NCBI GenBank assembly: GCA_003013855.2
Contig: PVNU02002353.1
Coordinates: 2,418,001-2,482,000, forward strand
Direction of reading: 5' to 3'
Length of the DNA stretch: 64,000 nt
Source: Liriodendron chinense
Lineage: Eukaryota > Streptophyta > Magnoliopsida > Magnoliales > Magnoliaceae
Below the pieces are notes generated by a model, which did no database searches, was not told where the DNA came from, and was given only the letters and a program-made list of their open reading frames with translations. Positions 22,740 to 35,000 of this stretch are shown piece after piece. The translations under genes and the position numbers were made by a program. Each line of letters begins with the position of its first letter. Position 1 is the stretch's first letter.

Positions 22740-25700
22740 CTAGAAGTCGATGATGGGCTCTCCAACGGTCAGATTTCTTTCGACGGTCCACGGCAGGTTA
22801 AAGAACTTGGCTGTGATGAACTTGAATATCTTATTCACATTTATGTTGTGGGTCGCACTCGAGAAAAATAGGGTCGCTTTCATCGCTCTTGCATATGCTC
22901 TTGCCTGTCCAAAATTTGAAATATCAGACAATCTTGACCTTAAAAAATCATAGTTTGACCAATGACGCTTGACCCATCTCGACCGTAAATGTGATGGGCC
23001 CCACATTGAAGTTAACGGATGTGACCGCATTTGTCTTATGAGTGGAATTTTCCTACTTAGAAAACTAGGGAGCGGATTAGGTGAGACCCCATATCCACCG
23101 AAGTGGGTGGGACCCCCTGGAATGTGTGGCCCACTGTGATGCATGTGACTTAAATCCACACTGTCCAAACTATTTTGAAAGATCAATTTAGGGAATCATA
23201 CCAAAAATGAAACTGACTCAAATCTTAGGTGGACCACACCACAGGAAACAGTCGTGATTGAATCCCTACCATTAAAAACTTCATGAGTTCTACCGGAATG
23301 TTTATTTGCCATCCAAGATGTTGATAAGGTCACAAACATCTTAGATGAAGAGACCACACAAATATCATCTTGATCCAAAGCTTTTGTGGCCAACAAGGAA
23401 GTTTTTAATGGTCAATCACCACTGTTTCCCGTACTATGGTCCATCTGGAATTTGGAACTGCTTCGGTTTTTGGATCGTGCACTAAAATGAGCTGTCAATA
23501 CGGATGGACGGTGTGGATGTAATCACATACATCACAGTGGGCCCCACCCACCTCGGTGGATAAAATTCACATACATCACGGTGGGCCCCAAATCGCCCAC
23601 CCAATCTGCTTTCGTCGGTTCATGGCTCATTAATGAAAACAGCAGTATGATGGGCCCGGTGGAAGATGGATCATGCCCCCACAATCTCCTTGATCAGACA
23701 ATCCTAACCCTTTGATTGGCGAACTGCAGATAGACGGTTAAGAACGCTGTAGATTACACGAAGGTGATCTTCTGATTCCGGAGATTACTGGGGCATGTTA
23801 CAGCCAGTGTGGGGGACAAGATCAACGGTTTGGATCATCGAACTAAGATCCCCACTCGACGAACTCAACAGGCTACAATACTATCCATATTTCCATGGGC
23901 CAATGATCATAGAATTCTTGATTGTGTTGTCACGTGGGCCAGACACTCGCCACTCACCGACACAATGACAAGAAGCACTTGGACGGTCCGGATACGTCAA
24001 CGGCCCATCCTCTTTTTCTTTTCCTTTTTCTTTTTTAAAATCGACGGCCACGACTCCAAGTTGTATCCGTGGAATTCCGTGTCTTTATTTGCCTCTTAGG
24101 GGCAAAATGTGTAAATTAGTGAGTGGCTGTTTCGCCATGATTTGAAGGTTTTGGGCGGCTGTCCATCGTTTTCCACCGTGTGGCCCAACTGCTGACTGGA
24201 TGAGTCTGACTTTTGGGGCATCACATCACCTATCTTGGCTCTCACTTAATACACGGATTGGATGGCACATACACCGGGTGGGCCCCACACAGGCAATTGT
24301 GGATAAGCAAGTGAAAAAAATAATGTTCACCTCCGTGGAAAAGCTTTTTATCCACCCACCTACCTGCTTATTGCCTTACACACCATCATGTGCGTGGGGC
24401 CCACCGTGTTGTGTGCAGTGCCATCCGGTCCGTACATTAATTGGGTCCCAAAAAATCTGGACCACCCAAAACTTCAACATTCAGGTGGTGGCCCACCTGA
24501 TGTTGCAATGGCTTGATTGGGGGTGAGACGGAACCTGCACGGCTGGTCTATCGTGCTGGACAGGTAGCTGCCAAACAAACACCATGGTGGGCCCCACGCG
24601 CGACCTACTAAGTACTTGGGTTTGAAAAAAATGAGATATGAAAGACTAAGGAATTGGAGGCTACTCTGGCAGAGTGCGAACGGACCAGGTGTAAATCCAC
24701 CGTACACGTGGCATTCACTGATATCAATTCAGATTATAATTTAATTTCCAAAATAAAAATACCTGACTCACGATTGCCCACTGCATGTCCAGAGGAAGTT
24801 GGGCGAAATCATCGAATTTGGTTCCGATCAGAACAGGGATAGCCGTCTAAATAATTAGAAAAAGAAAAGAAAAAAAAGAGTGAGAACAAATAAAATTAAA
24901 AAAAAATAAAAATGATTAAAATAAAATCATGAAAACATGTACTTATCTATGCATTCAAAGATGAATGTTCACAACCATCTTAATAAATAAATTAATTAAA
25001 AAAATCTCAATGGACCACAAGGTACGTAAGACATCTCAGCCATTGATGATGCATGCCCCACCTTAAAGATGGGGCACAAAAATCAGGCAATCACACTGTA
25101 AAAAAAAGGGTTTTAAGACTAGGACCAGTCCCATGTGACTCGTCTGAGTCAACTCCGGCTCGATCAGACCCTAATAAGATACACTGAGTCACCACTGACT
25201 CACTGGTGAGTCTAGACGATTCACCCCCAACTCAGGTAAGTCAGTCATACTGGACCAGTCAGTCTGAGTCACCGAATTTTCTAACCATGGTAGAAAAGAA
25301 TGTATAGGAATAGGAACCAATGGTTTTACTTCACCAACAAATATGGTCCACCTGACAAATGAACTTAATGTGGGGTCTAGCTTTTCAGTGGCTCAGATGT
25401 CTTATATGCATGACACGATTGGATGCATGCGCTCGATAGAAATAACCTTGCTGTCCATTGAGTTTTTGCGAACATTCGTCATTATTCAAGAGCTAGAAAT
25501 CCAGGTCGACTCAATGACCATGTTGGGTCAATCTGAAGACTCAGACAAGTCATTACTTGACTCGATTCTAATAATTTCTAATCATTAGAAAGTTAAAATA
25601 TTTATACAAATATACATAATCTCTGCTGTTTAGACACATTCTCTCTTCTCACCAAGGCGTCAACCAAGCTATTAAAGATGAGTTTACTGAGTCCAAGATG

Positions 25701-27701
25701 AGCTGGTCAAGTTCAAGACTGAGTCTTATATACAATCCAAATCTATGGACAACACAGCCCCTAATGTACCCAAATCGAGTCAACTCGATCCAAGTCTTCA
25801 GTACCACTTGGCTCAGCAAGTAACCAGGTCCAGTTGACTCAGGCGAGCTCCAAGTTTTTCTAGAACCGTGCCTCATAAAATCAAGAAATTCAAAAGAAAA
25901 AGAAGGGCCCCACAGGGAGACCCATCAACCCCCATTTTACTACTTTCGGTTGCATTACCAAAAAAAAGGTAGAAAAAGGCTATGCATAAAAATAATGGGG
26001 TACATGTATCATTCCCCAAACTAATGTTTGCAATGGTTTTATTAGATGGGGTATCTTTGTCTAAAAGCATGAAATGAGTTATGATCCAGTGTACTGAGTG
26101 TATTAATACATTACCATGCACATAGTTGCATTTGAACTAGTTTACATCCACACCATCGATCTCGACCGTCCGTAAGGTCCACTCTACTTTTCATAGGAAG
26201 CCTTAAAAAATCATACTAAATGGATCATCCAAACCATCCAATCACTAAGAAAGGTCCAGGCACAGATGGTTAGGATCATCTGGATTGCTGTGATTAGATT
26301 AGATTAGATCTAATGGATGGACAAGATAGGTGATGTGAATGATTAAAAACCCAAATGCAGCAAGGTTTCCATACACATGGCTCACTTGATTATTTCTCTT
26401 ACAACACAATGATACTTAGGAAACCCATGCTAGCTAGTTGCATCCACCCATGAAACTATGAATAGAAATCATGAAAAAAATAAAATAAAAGAAAGTGAAA
26501 TATTATGATTGAAAAAGAGGAATTAAAATACCTGATTCCATCTCCTTGCTTGTTGATACCAGCCAATGACACTGCACCAACACAAGCTTAAAACACTTAA
26601 AATCCAATAATAATAAAAATTCATAAATAATATATTAGTTAAGTGTGTGTTTGGTTGAATAAAATATTGTGATATTTTATGAAAGTTGGTGCAACCAAAC
26701 GCACCCCAAAATACAAAAATTAAAGACAATTTCATTGGATTTTATTTCCAATCAATATAAGAAAGAAGAATGACATTCATTTGAATAAAAAAAAAATCAA
26801 AGTAGTTGAAATTTAAACCTGTTTAACGTGCATCGACTGGTAAGATCGAACATGATCAAAATCGCCGCCGCATCTTTACAAGCGATTGGAACATGATCAA
26901 GACACCGATGGTCGCCTACAAATTCCATGCAAAAATTAAGAAAAAAAAATAGAGAAAAGAAAACCCATCAAAGAAAAAACATAAAATTAAAAATAACAAG
27001 AAATTGAAAATTTTCCAAAAATTACAAACCTCCAACATCCCAAATATTAAAACCAATCCGTGCTCCTTTAATTATCAATGTTTTTCCCATCAGATTCAAT
27101 CCTGACAATTGAAGTGATCTTTGTTCCTCTTCATCCCCTACATACTTAATCTTCACACACACACACAAAATAAAAAAATTCAAAAATAAAAAGACAATAA
27201 CATTCATTTCAACCGTCGATTTTCACGACCATTGGATCACTACAACTTTTTCAATCTTAGCCAATCTATGATGGGGCCGACCGAATGGACGGTCCAGATT
27301 CATGGATTGTCTAATAATGAATCAGTAAAACTCAAAAAAAAAATAATAATTTCAAAATATATGATCAAATTCATTTCTTTTCTTACCATGAAGCTTGTTT
27401 TGCCAATTTGGCAATCACCCAGAAGGCTAATCTTCAAGACCACCAAATCCGAATCGCCATCAAAGTCCCCACACGTCGACGGCGGGCCAGAGGGCCCCAC
27501 GTCGCAATCGGCCGGCGTCGAGGGAGGCAACAAGGCAGACGAGGCGCAGCGCGAAAGCCGGCGATACCGAGGCGGCTTCCCGGTCGAACATGCGAGAATT
27601 CGGCCCCACAAGAATCGAAGGAAGCGGCGTAGGAAGGCAACTTGGCCGAGAACTCGCCATTTCACGTTGACAGGGACGAGTTTCCGGCACAACTGAGTCA
27701 T
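22740..27701 (-). CDS. SGP1: Septum-promoting GTP-binding protein (Spg1/Tem1-like small GTPase)
   Basis: Six exons on the minus strand: 27701-27387, 27150-27030, 26915-26819, 26571-26532, 24846-24763 and 22904-22740. They join in frame to 273 aa, near the length I recall for Arabidopsis SGP1/SGP2. It is a Ras-like GTPase. The P loop is GDCQIGKT (residues 95-102), G3 is WDVGGD (from about 142), G4 is GTKFDD (199-204, with the T-K-x-D form typical of Spg1/Tem1) and G5 is SSAT (234-237). The first 80 residues form a basic, Arg-rich extension (MTQLCRKLV..., RRFLRFLW) found in plant members. The C terminus, VGEPIIDF, has no CAAX box, so prenylation is not expected. In yeasts Spg1/Tem1 switches on the septation or mitotic-exit cascade; in plants a link to MAP4K kinases is reported. 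Intron 5 (1.9 kb) has absorbed a foldback element. Exon 1 is GC-rich. Confidence 0.92.
23068..23611. repeat. Foldback (Mutator-like) element in GTPase intron 5
   Basis: Starts GGGAGCGGATTAGGTGAG, the terminus of the element at 31034. The arms CCACCGAAGTGGGTGGGACC and GGGCCCCACCCACCTCGG are mirrored. GTGGACCACACCACAGGAAA in the left half pairs loosely with CACTGTTTCCCGTACTATGG in the right half. The right arm is partly duplicated (two CATACATCAC-GTGGGCCCC blocks at 23527 and 23572). No clear target duplication. Confidence 0.6.
25108..25290. mobile_element. GACTC-rich MITE-like element in GTPase intron 4
   Basis: Starts GGTTTTAAGACTAGGACC and ends TTTTCTAACCATGG, with internal CCCCAACTCAGGTAAGTC and repeated GACTC/GAGTC words. 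It belongs to the family of 20223-20408. A related, rearranged stretch continues at 25500-25560 and 25680-25870. Confidence 0.5.
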
Positions 27702-28090
27702 GGCGATTCAGGTGGCCTGAAGAGGCCAGGCCAGGCCTTGTGTAGGGGTATTCTGGTCTTTTTTTTCTTCCTTTTCCTTTCTTCCTTTTCTCTCTCTATT
27801 TCTGTCTTTGTTCTTGCAACGAACTAAGCTGGGAAGGTGACAGCGTTATCGGGGGAGACGGTTGACCGGTTTTGGAGATTCTCACATGAGTCCGAATCGC
27901 CGGCTTCTTGGGGTTTACGTAGGCTGTTTATCTGAGGGCAGTTTGGTCTTTTTCCTATTGAGGGTAGTTTCGTCATTTCTGACTGCTCACGGAACACAAG
28001 GTTCTCGTGAGATGTGCTGGGCTGGAAATTGGGGTTGGATTTTCAATAGCCAATTTCTCGCCGATATTTTATAACCAGCCGTGTACGGTA
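27702..28090 (-). promoter_or_regulatory. 5' flank of the GTPase gene with GA-rich leader
   Basis: On the gene's own strand, a nearly pure purine tract (GA repeats; the plus strand reads CT-rich at 27753-27806) lies about 50-105 nt upstream of the ATG at 27701. Such GA/CT tracts near plant transcription starts are common leader or promoter features. No TATA box is obvious. The assignment is by position and composition. Confidence 0.4.
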
Positions 28091-29060
28091 CGGCGAGGGA
28101 AGTTGGAGAGTGAGGAGAGGAGTTTGGTTTGCTTTATCTTCTACAATATACAAGCTCAGTGTGGTCCATGATTTTACTTATATATGTGAAATCCAGGCCG
28201 TTCATCAGATTTTAAGTATTATTTTTACCGTACATTCACATTATAAGCCTGTTTAAAGATTCATGTGGGCCATACGAATCTGAAAATTGTATAAATGCTC
28301 CCACAACCGCTAAATTGATACGGCGTGACCCGTGTGAGTTTTTTTATCAGGCTGATTTTTGTACTTATAAACCATTCTGGTGATTTACACGTGATTAACG
28401 GGTTTGATGAGGGATATGCACGATGGTGGGCCATCTGAGTTGTGGATCTAGATTTTTTTATTTTATTATTATTTTTTTTTGGCATTTGAGCTAAAATCGA
28501 GGATAGAGCCTGATGTACGGAGAGGATTGGGTATTTTAAGCATGGTGGGCCCCACAGGTTGGAGGTTTGGTTATTTTAAGCACTGTATAAAGCAGGTGTA
28601 GCAGGGAATTCCTGTCCTTTCGCCTCCCAGTGGGCCCACATGCTGAGGGGTACAGTGATGGGACCCGTCAGTTTTGCAGAATCCGTGCTATATGGGCAAA
28701 TCTAAGAAAATTACGCAAAAAAGATATGGTATCTGTAGATGAGTTTGGAACAGTGAAAAGTAACGGTTCACATTCAATTCTGTAAAGCAACGGTTAGGAT
28801 CACCAGTGAAGTGTGATTATGGGAAAATGGAGTGAGAATATATTTGTGGCTCAAATCATCGGGACCCTTAGTCTCATCATGTGGGCCCCAGTGGGCAGGA
28901 GATGCACGGTGGACCCTTAGTCGCGACGGCTAGCGGGAGAGACTCATGACTCATGGGAACCATGAGGCAATCCAGGGCACGGCACACGTGTGCCGACGGC
29001 TGAGGATGAACCGGAATCCTCAGCAACGACTATGGTAGGAAGAGCGTGCAGCATTCGATC
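28091..29060. other. Repeat-derived intergenic DNA
   Basis: No gene. At 28160-28560 there are decayed foldback-type arms (GTGGTCCATGATTTTACTTA, CATGTGGGCCATACGAATC, GCACGATGGTGGGCCATC). The remainder is not recognised. Confidence 0.4.
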
Positions 29061-30530
29061 TATGTGGGCCCACTGTGATGTGTGTGTGTGAGATCCACTC
29101 TGTCCATTTGCTTCCGTACGTCCTGGTAGAACTGAGCTTAAAAATCAGGGCGATCCAAAACTCAGGCCAGGCCACACCAGTGGGAAACGTTGAGATGGCT
29201 ACGATCACCATTGAAGCTTCCCAGTTGCCATCGTGTTGTTTTCATGCTATCCGAACCGTTCATCATACGATCCTCGCTAGGATGAAGAGATTCCCAAAAA
29301 ATCAGCTTGATTCATGACTAGGTGAGCTATAAAGTGACCTTAAAGGTCAGGGCATGAAGCTGTGGCTCAGCTGAGTTTTGGATCGAGCTGACTCAGATAA
29401 CGGTGGGCCCCACAGACTAGGAATCGGCTGGCTACGCGCCAAAGAAAAATGAACGGATAGACACACATAACCAACTTTTCATATCAAAATCAATTTTCCA
29501 TATGTGAGCCAGATAATGATGGGTGGACCGTCGATAATTTGTAACCCGGTGAGCGGCCCAGATCCCACGAACATGTGCGACCGACACTGCCTGTTTGCGA
29601 ATTGCCTCTTCGATGTCCCCTCGCGCGAATCGCTGGACAGATTAATAATCCACCACTTTTAAAATGATGGCTGCTCAACAGCCGTACACGTGGCATGATT
29701 GTATGGCATATAAAAATTGGGTGCAAAAATAGAATCTGATGTGCTGTCACGTCCATTGTACTGTGGCTGCATATCATCATTTGGACGGCTCATCCGGTCT
29801 GCCGTCTGCTGTATCAAATCTAATTATCTAATCGGATGACTGCAATAAGATGGTTAACGGTTGAGATTGAACAGATCCAAGTTCAGTATTGTTTGTAAAA
29901 TAAAATAAAATACAATAAGAAAATGTATCTAATTTTGATCTGTGGCCCACCTAAGAACGGAGTGGATTTCTCAGACAAATCATGGTGGGCCCCCTGGAAT
30001 TTTTTTCCAGCGTTCCCTGCAACGCACTGGATCATATTCTCCCTTGAAAACGCGAAATCGGATTGTTGTTGGGCCCACCGTGAACGTATGTGGTTTATCC
30101 ATGCCGTTCATCCATTTTTCCAGATCATGTGAGCGGTTGATCCCAAAATTGAATCATATCCAAATCTCAAGTGGACCACACCACAGGAAACAGTGGGAAT
30201 AATGATTTCCACCGTTAAAACATCTCTAGATCCCACATCGAACCTGTTAATAAGATCACACAGACATGGATGAAGAGAAAACACAGATATCATCTTTATC
30301 CAAAACTTTTATGGTCCCAAAGAATTTATCAACGGTAGACGTTAAATTCACACTATTTTCTTTGGTATGGAACTTGAGCTATGGATATGCTTCATTTTTC
30401 TCTCAAATCCAAAAATTATCCGGTAAAATGAATGGGCAGAGTGGATAAAATACATCCATGGTGGACCCCACCGAGTTTACTCAGCGTACTGAGTAACGTT
30501 ACTCAGTAGACTCAGTACGCAATTCGCTTC
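29061..30530. repeat. Two copies of the foldback family
   Basis: The first copy (about 29061-29420) begins ATGTGGGCCCACTGTGATG and is truncated and rearranged. The second (about 29938-30524) shows both halves: CAAGTGGACCACACCACAGG with AACAGTGGGAATAATG on the left, and CACCGTTAAAACATC to GGTGGACCCCACCGAG on the right. It ends in a small perfect-looking palindrome, GTTTACTCAGCGTACTGAG then TAACGTTACTCAGTAGACTC (30475-30515). Between the copies, 29640-29830 is not assigned. Confidence 0.5.
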
Positions 30531-30956
30531 CCGATCGGACTCGCAACCATTCCTCACTTTTCCATTCAAAGACTTCACTTCTACATCACGTGCCACCCAT
30601 TTTGCGGTCCACCAGATGAATGGACCAGATTGAAAGTGTTCGACAGCCAAACTCTATCATAATTAGATGCGATTCCCTTGCACTGAAAAAAAAGGAACCC
30701 TTCAAACTTCCTTTACAAAAGATAATTGAAGGTTGGATTTTCAAAATACGGAGGCAATGCAATTTGATTTGAAAAGATTGAAGCAACGCAAAAGTATAAT
30801 AATGGACGGACAAAAATCAATTTTGGTGGGCCATCATAAAGCATGACAAGGAATGACTCCTTGTTCGTAACTTTGATGGAAATTGATTTCAAGTGGGACT
30901 TATTTCATACTCTGAAAACTAGGAAACGGTCTCCAATAAACAAGTGGGACTTATTT

Positions 30957-31727
30957 GATACTCTAGAAGAGTATGCTACTTGATGCACATGTACACGTGG
31001 CATACATTAACTCGATTAAACTGGGTGAAATTGGGGAGCGGATTGCCTGTGACCCCGGGCACAGAGATATCTCTATAGCTGGGGCTGTGTAGGGTCCACA
31101 GGGATGTCCGTGATAAATCCACTACGTCCATCTTGTTGTAAAGACAAAAGTAGATCAGTAATCTAAAAATCAGGAATATTCAAAACTCAGATGGGGCCAC
31201 ACCAACGAAACAGTGGAAACACCAACGTCCACCATTGAAACCTTCCTGGAGCTGACCATGATGTTTATATGCCATCCAAACCGTTCATAGAATTATTAAC
31301 ACTCAGATATACTGTAAGAAAAAATATCCTCCCGATTCCAAACTTTGTCACCACTAAGTGTCCAAGACCCACTGTTTCGTGTGGTATGGCCCACCTGAGT
31401 TTTGGATCTGCAATATTTTTAGTATCCTGTCCTAACTTGGTTTTCCAAAACAGATAGACGGAGTGGATTCATCATGGACATCACTTTGAACCCTACACAG
31501 CCCCGGCTACAAAGATATCTCTGTGCCCGGGGTCACAGGCAATCCGCTCCCGTGAAATTGGATCACCAATCCCATAGTCGACTAATCAAATAAGTGTGAT
31601 TTTTGGTTCATGATACATGTAAAGTGGGTCCATATTTTGGACGGTCTAACTTGAATTATTTATGTGCCATGTATGCAATTTGGAAGTGCCTCGTTATAAC
31701 CCATCATACTCTCTAGAGTACCAAATT
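30957..31727. mobile_element. TIR element interrupted by a Mutator-like insertion
   Basis: The left end GATACTCTAGAAGAGTATG is mirrored by CATACTCTCTAGAGTACC at the right. Removing the insertion at 31034-31551 plus one duplication restores a 244-bp element whose arms carry ACACGTGGCATACATTAAC on the left and GTGCCATGTATGCAATTTG on the right. Relatives lie at 48643-48994, 53090-53355, 54440-54590 and 57255-57595. Confidence 0.55.
31034..31551. mobile_element. Mutator-like foldback MITE, complete, 518 bp
   Basis: The element is bounded by a perfect 9-bp direct repeat, GTGAAATTG, at 31025-31033 and 31552-31560. Nine-base duplications are the hallmark of Mutator-like transposition. The inverted ends start GGGAGCGGATTGCCTGTGAC and match base for base for the first 39 nt; the match continues with few differences for about 100 bp (CACAGAGATATCT..., GGGGCTGTGTAGGGT). 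The middle contains the family's ACACCAACGAAACAGTGG / CACTGTTTCGTGTGGTATGG mirrored pair. There is no transposase, so it would need one in trans. Confidence 0.85.
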
Positions 31728-32076
31728 TTTTCTTATAAAATTTACATGGAGGAAGACATGTCCACGTGAGTGTTTTGCACACGTTACAAATGAAAAAGCT
31801 ACGTAGTGTCCTATTCCTTTTGAATACTGTCCGTTCATGGTTGGACACAGCAGACCAGTGGTCCAGATTATCTGACCAGGGGCCCCACTTGTCAGAATTC
31901 AAAACTTGCCTAAAGTACTAAAGTCATCCTATGATTCTTCCACGTTGGGTTACACCCGTGAGATGGTTGAGAAACTCTCATGCAGTGATTTTAAGCCATG
32001 GGCCACACAGTGTGTGGCTCAATTTCCAACTTTTGAATCAATGCATGGGCAGGTGCATAGGGGTGGCAACGGGTTG

Positions 32077-35000
32077 TGTAACGCCCCGGATTTTCACTAA
32101 CTTGGAAATTGGAAGTCCTTGGGCATTACCTTCAGTGTGTCGGTTATAGGCGTACCCGCACGTGTGTTCACATGTATTGGGAACTAAAATGAATGTTTTT
32201 GCCAAAGAAATGATGGAATTCGTTAGGAGTTGGAAGATCACATGGTTCGGAAGAGTTTTCCGACAATTGGGTTGTCTCGGGTATGTCGCTGTCTGTAGAG
32301 ACTAAGTAAAGAACCCTGAATTATTAATCCACTCGTAGATCGACGAGACCATCATGAATATTTTACCGGACCTTGGTGTTTTAGCCTATTTGAGGTATTT
32401 CAGATTTTTTGAACGGTTTAGATTTGGCAAAAACCCTCTCATTTAAAAGGCGCTATGTTTTGGAAATGCCAAAAAGTTGCGATTTGTACTTGGAAGGAAA
32501 AATCAAAATCTTTATTATTGGGATTTCAATTTTCTAGTATTTTTTATTGAATCCAAATGGGGGGTACTTATTTATTTACATAAATAACTTAAAGTAAATG
32601 GAAACATAAATTAAAATATGACATTTACTTAAACGTTATTTTGTAAATAAGGCTGACAAGTAGCCTGGACTGTGTAGGAACTCACTGTGCAGTGTGGGAA
32701 CTCACTGTGCAGTGTGGGAATCCTGAAATTTCAGAGAAAACGGCCAAAGGACGACCGGCCGACCGGATCTGCAACCGGCCGACCGGTCAGGTAGCCGGCC
32801 GACCGGTTAGGCAACCGGCCAACCGGTTGTGCTGCTGCCCTTTTTGGGAAGAAAAACGGATGGACAGTGGGATCCGGCCGACCGGTCGCGACTGAACGGT
32901 TATAAAATGGGGGTTGCAAACCCCATTTGAACCATCTTTCTCTCATTTCTCTCCTCCACTCTCTTCTCCCCTTTGCTCCTAAGCCCTCCTAGCTCTCTTT
33001 CTCCCTTCTCAAGCCTCCTTTCTTCCTCAAATCCTCTGCCATGCCCGTGGAAATCTCAGATTTTTGAACTCTCTCCGGCCTCCACCTCCGTTCTCGCGTT
33101 TCTCCGGCCAAAATCCGGTGGCTTTGGGTCGTATTCTCCTCCTCATGCTAGGTAAGATGTTCCTCTACCTCTTCTTCTATCTCTTCTTTTCATTATCTTC
33201 CTTTTTAGACCATTAGGGTTAGAAACCCTCGTTTGATTCGTCCAAACCCTAACTTAGGGTTTGCTCATGTTGGGGCTTGGGGTCCCGGCTGTTGTATTGG
33301 TGCGGCCCGTGCGTTGTGGAAGCCGTGATCGGGCAAGGCCCCATGTGGATGCCGTCATGCTCCAACTCCGGCCCGATTCACCGAATTGATTTGGGATTTT
33401 CCCAAATCCGAGATACCAAAACCTTAAACCCTAATTAAACACTTAATTAGATTAAACCTTAATTGATTAACACTAGATTGTGATTCATTGTAGGTAATTG
33501 AGGTATTCCCCAATTTCCGACGTTCGGACCATATTTGGATCGCTCCGGCCTCATCAGAATCGAGTAATTTCGATTCCAAGGTGAAGATCTACCCTCAAGC
33601 TTACTCTCAACAAATCCTAATTAATGATTGCTTGAGTTTATATGTTAATTATTGATGTGTGCATAACATGTTCGATGAAATGCCTCTATGGTTGTTTGAT
33701 TCATAACATGCTCGATGAAATGCCTGAATAATGTAAATATACAATATTGTAATATATTTATGATTGTGGATGTATGTGGGGCCCTGTGTCATCCGGGCTA
33801 TGTCATCCGGGTCCTTTGGATCGGTCGGGCTAGTCGGTCGGGCCAGGTGCTTGGATATGTTTATGATTAGGTATTTAATAACCTGAATTGCTATTATAAT
33901 AAGGTATCCGTTGCTTTCGATTAAGCTCTGAAAACCGTTGATATAGTGTACTGCCTGCCACTGGGTTGGCAGTCAGGGACTTATTTGATCGACCAAGCGG
34001 GACACGGTCGACCGATAGTGGCCATTGTTGGTTTGTCGTCGTCCACTTGGGTCCATCGAATAAGCCCAACTCAGAGTTAATCATTCTTGTATTTCATTCT
34101 TGAATCACATCCTATGGAATCTAGAATACCATCGTTCCCACTGTGAATAGTCCACTTAAAACCATATTGCGACTCGATCCACCAAGTCTCATGAGCCGTG
34201 CATGGTGGTATGGGACACCGTGTTTGAGCTGTCGGCCTACGCTGGGGTGGTGCCTCCCCGTAGTGACCAGTGAGCATTGACAGGGGTGACCGATTTTTGT
34301 TCGAATGGCCCTTGTGACAAATGTGATCTTGGCCGATGTTGGCGTGCCTGTGCACCATTCGAACGACCCGGGCGTGCTTTGGGATAATTCCGAGTGAAAC
34401 GCCCGCACCTCTGAATAAATTAATCGTATTTGATATTTGGGAGATGACACCTTCCGCTTTGATTTGGTCGTGGCTGACGAGTCACGGTCGAACCAGGCTT
34501 TCATGGTAGGATAACTCAACCTTGGATCGAGGGGCTACTGGCGATGATTGGCGACGCATCGCAGGGAGCCAGATATTCCTGGTTAGACTTTATGATACGA
34601 TGTGGTATTCTGGCTTCACCAATTTGCTGAATGAATTGGACTAATCAATACCTTAATTAATCATGCATACATGACATTGCATTTGAGGGGGACTCGTGTA
34701 GCCTGGTTGCTTGATGTGGCGCCAGCGCTATCTTGAGCACCTCATGTCATTTCTCTGTGTCATCCGGGCTGTGTACTCAGTCACGACTTACGACCTGCTA
34801 GACAGGTGGACTGTGGATTCTGATACCAGTTGGTCGGGCCAGGGCTTGCCCGGGACATGCATTGTGTGCGGAATCATGACATCCATGCATTTAATCAACT
34901 AGCCTAGGAGGATGTATGATTTGTATGTGGACATTACTTAAATTTGATTGATTTGACAACATGCTTAAGAATGATACACTTATATAAACCTGTTTATAAT

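Noticed and set aside
27408..27690. Arg/Pro-rich ORFs on both strands over GTPase exon 1
   Set aside because: Shadow frames of a GC-rich true exon; they break the conserved N terminus and P loop.
30475..30515. Palindromic GTTTACTCAGCGTACTGAG block as an operator-like site
   Set aside because: It is the terminal part of a foldback element copy; similar GTTTACTCAGTA words end another copy at 54236.
34121..34519. 132-aa minus-strand ORF in the 5' LTR, repeated intact at 39557-39955
   Set aside because: Identity between the two LTRs reflects the recent insertion, not selection; the translation resembles no protein I know and lies antisense in untranslated LTR.
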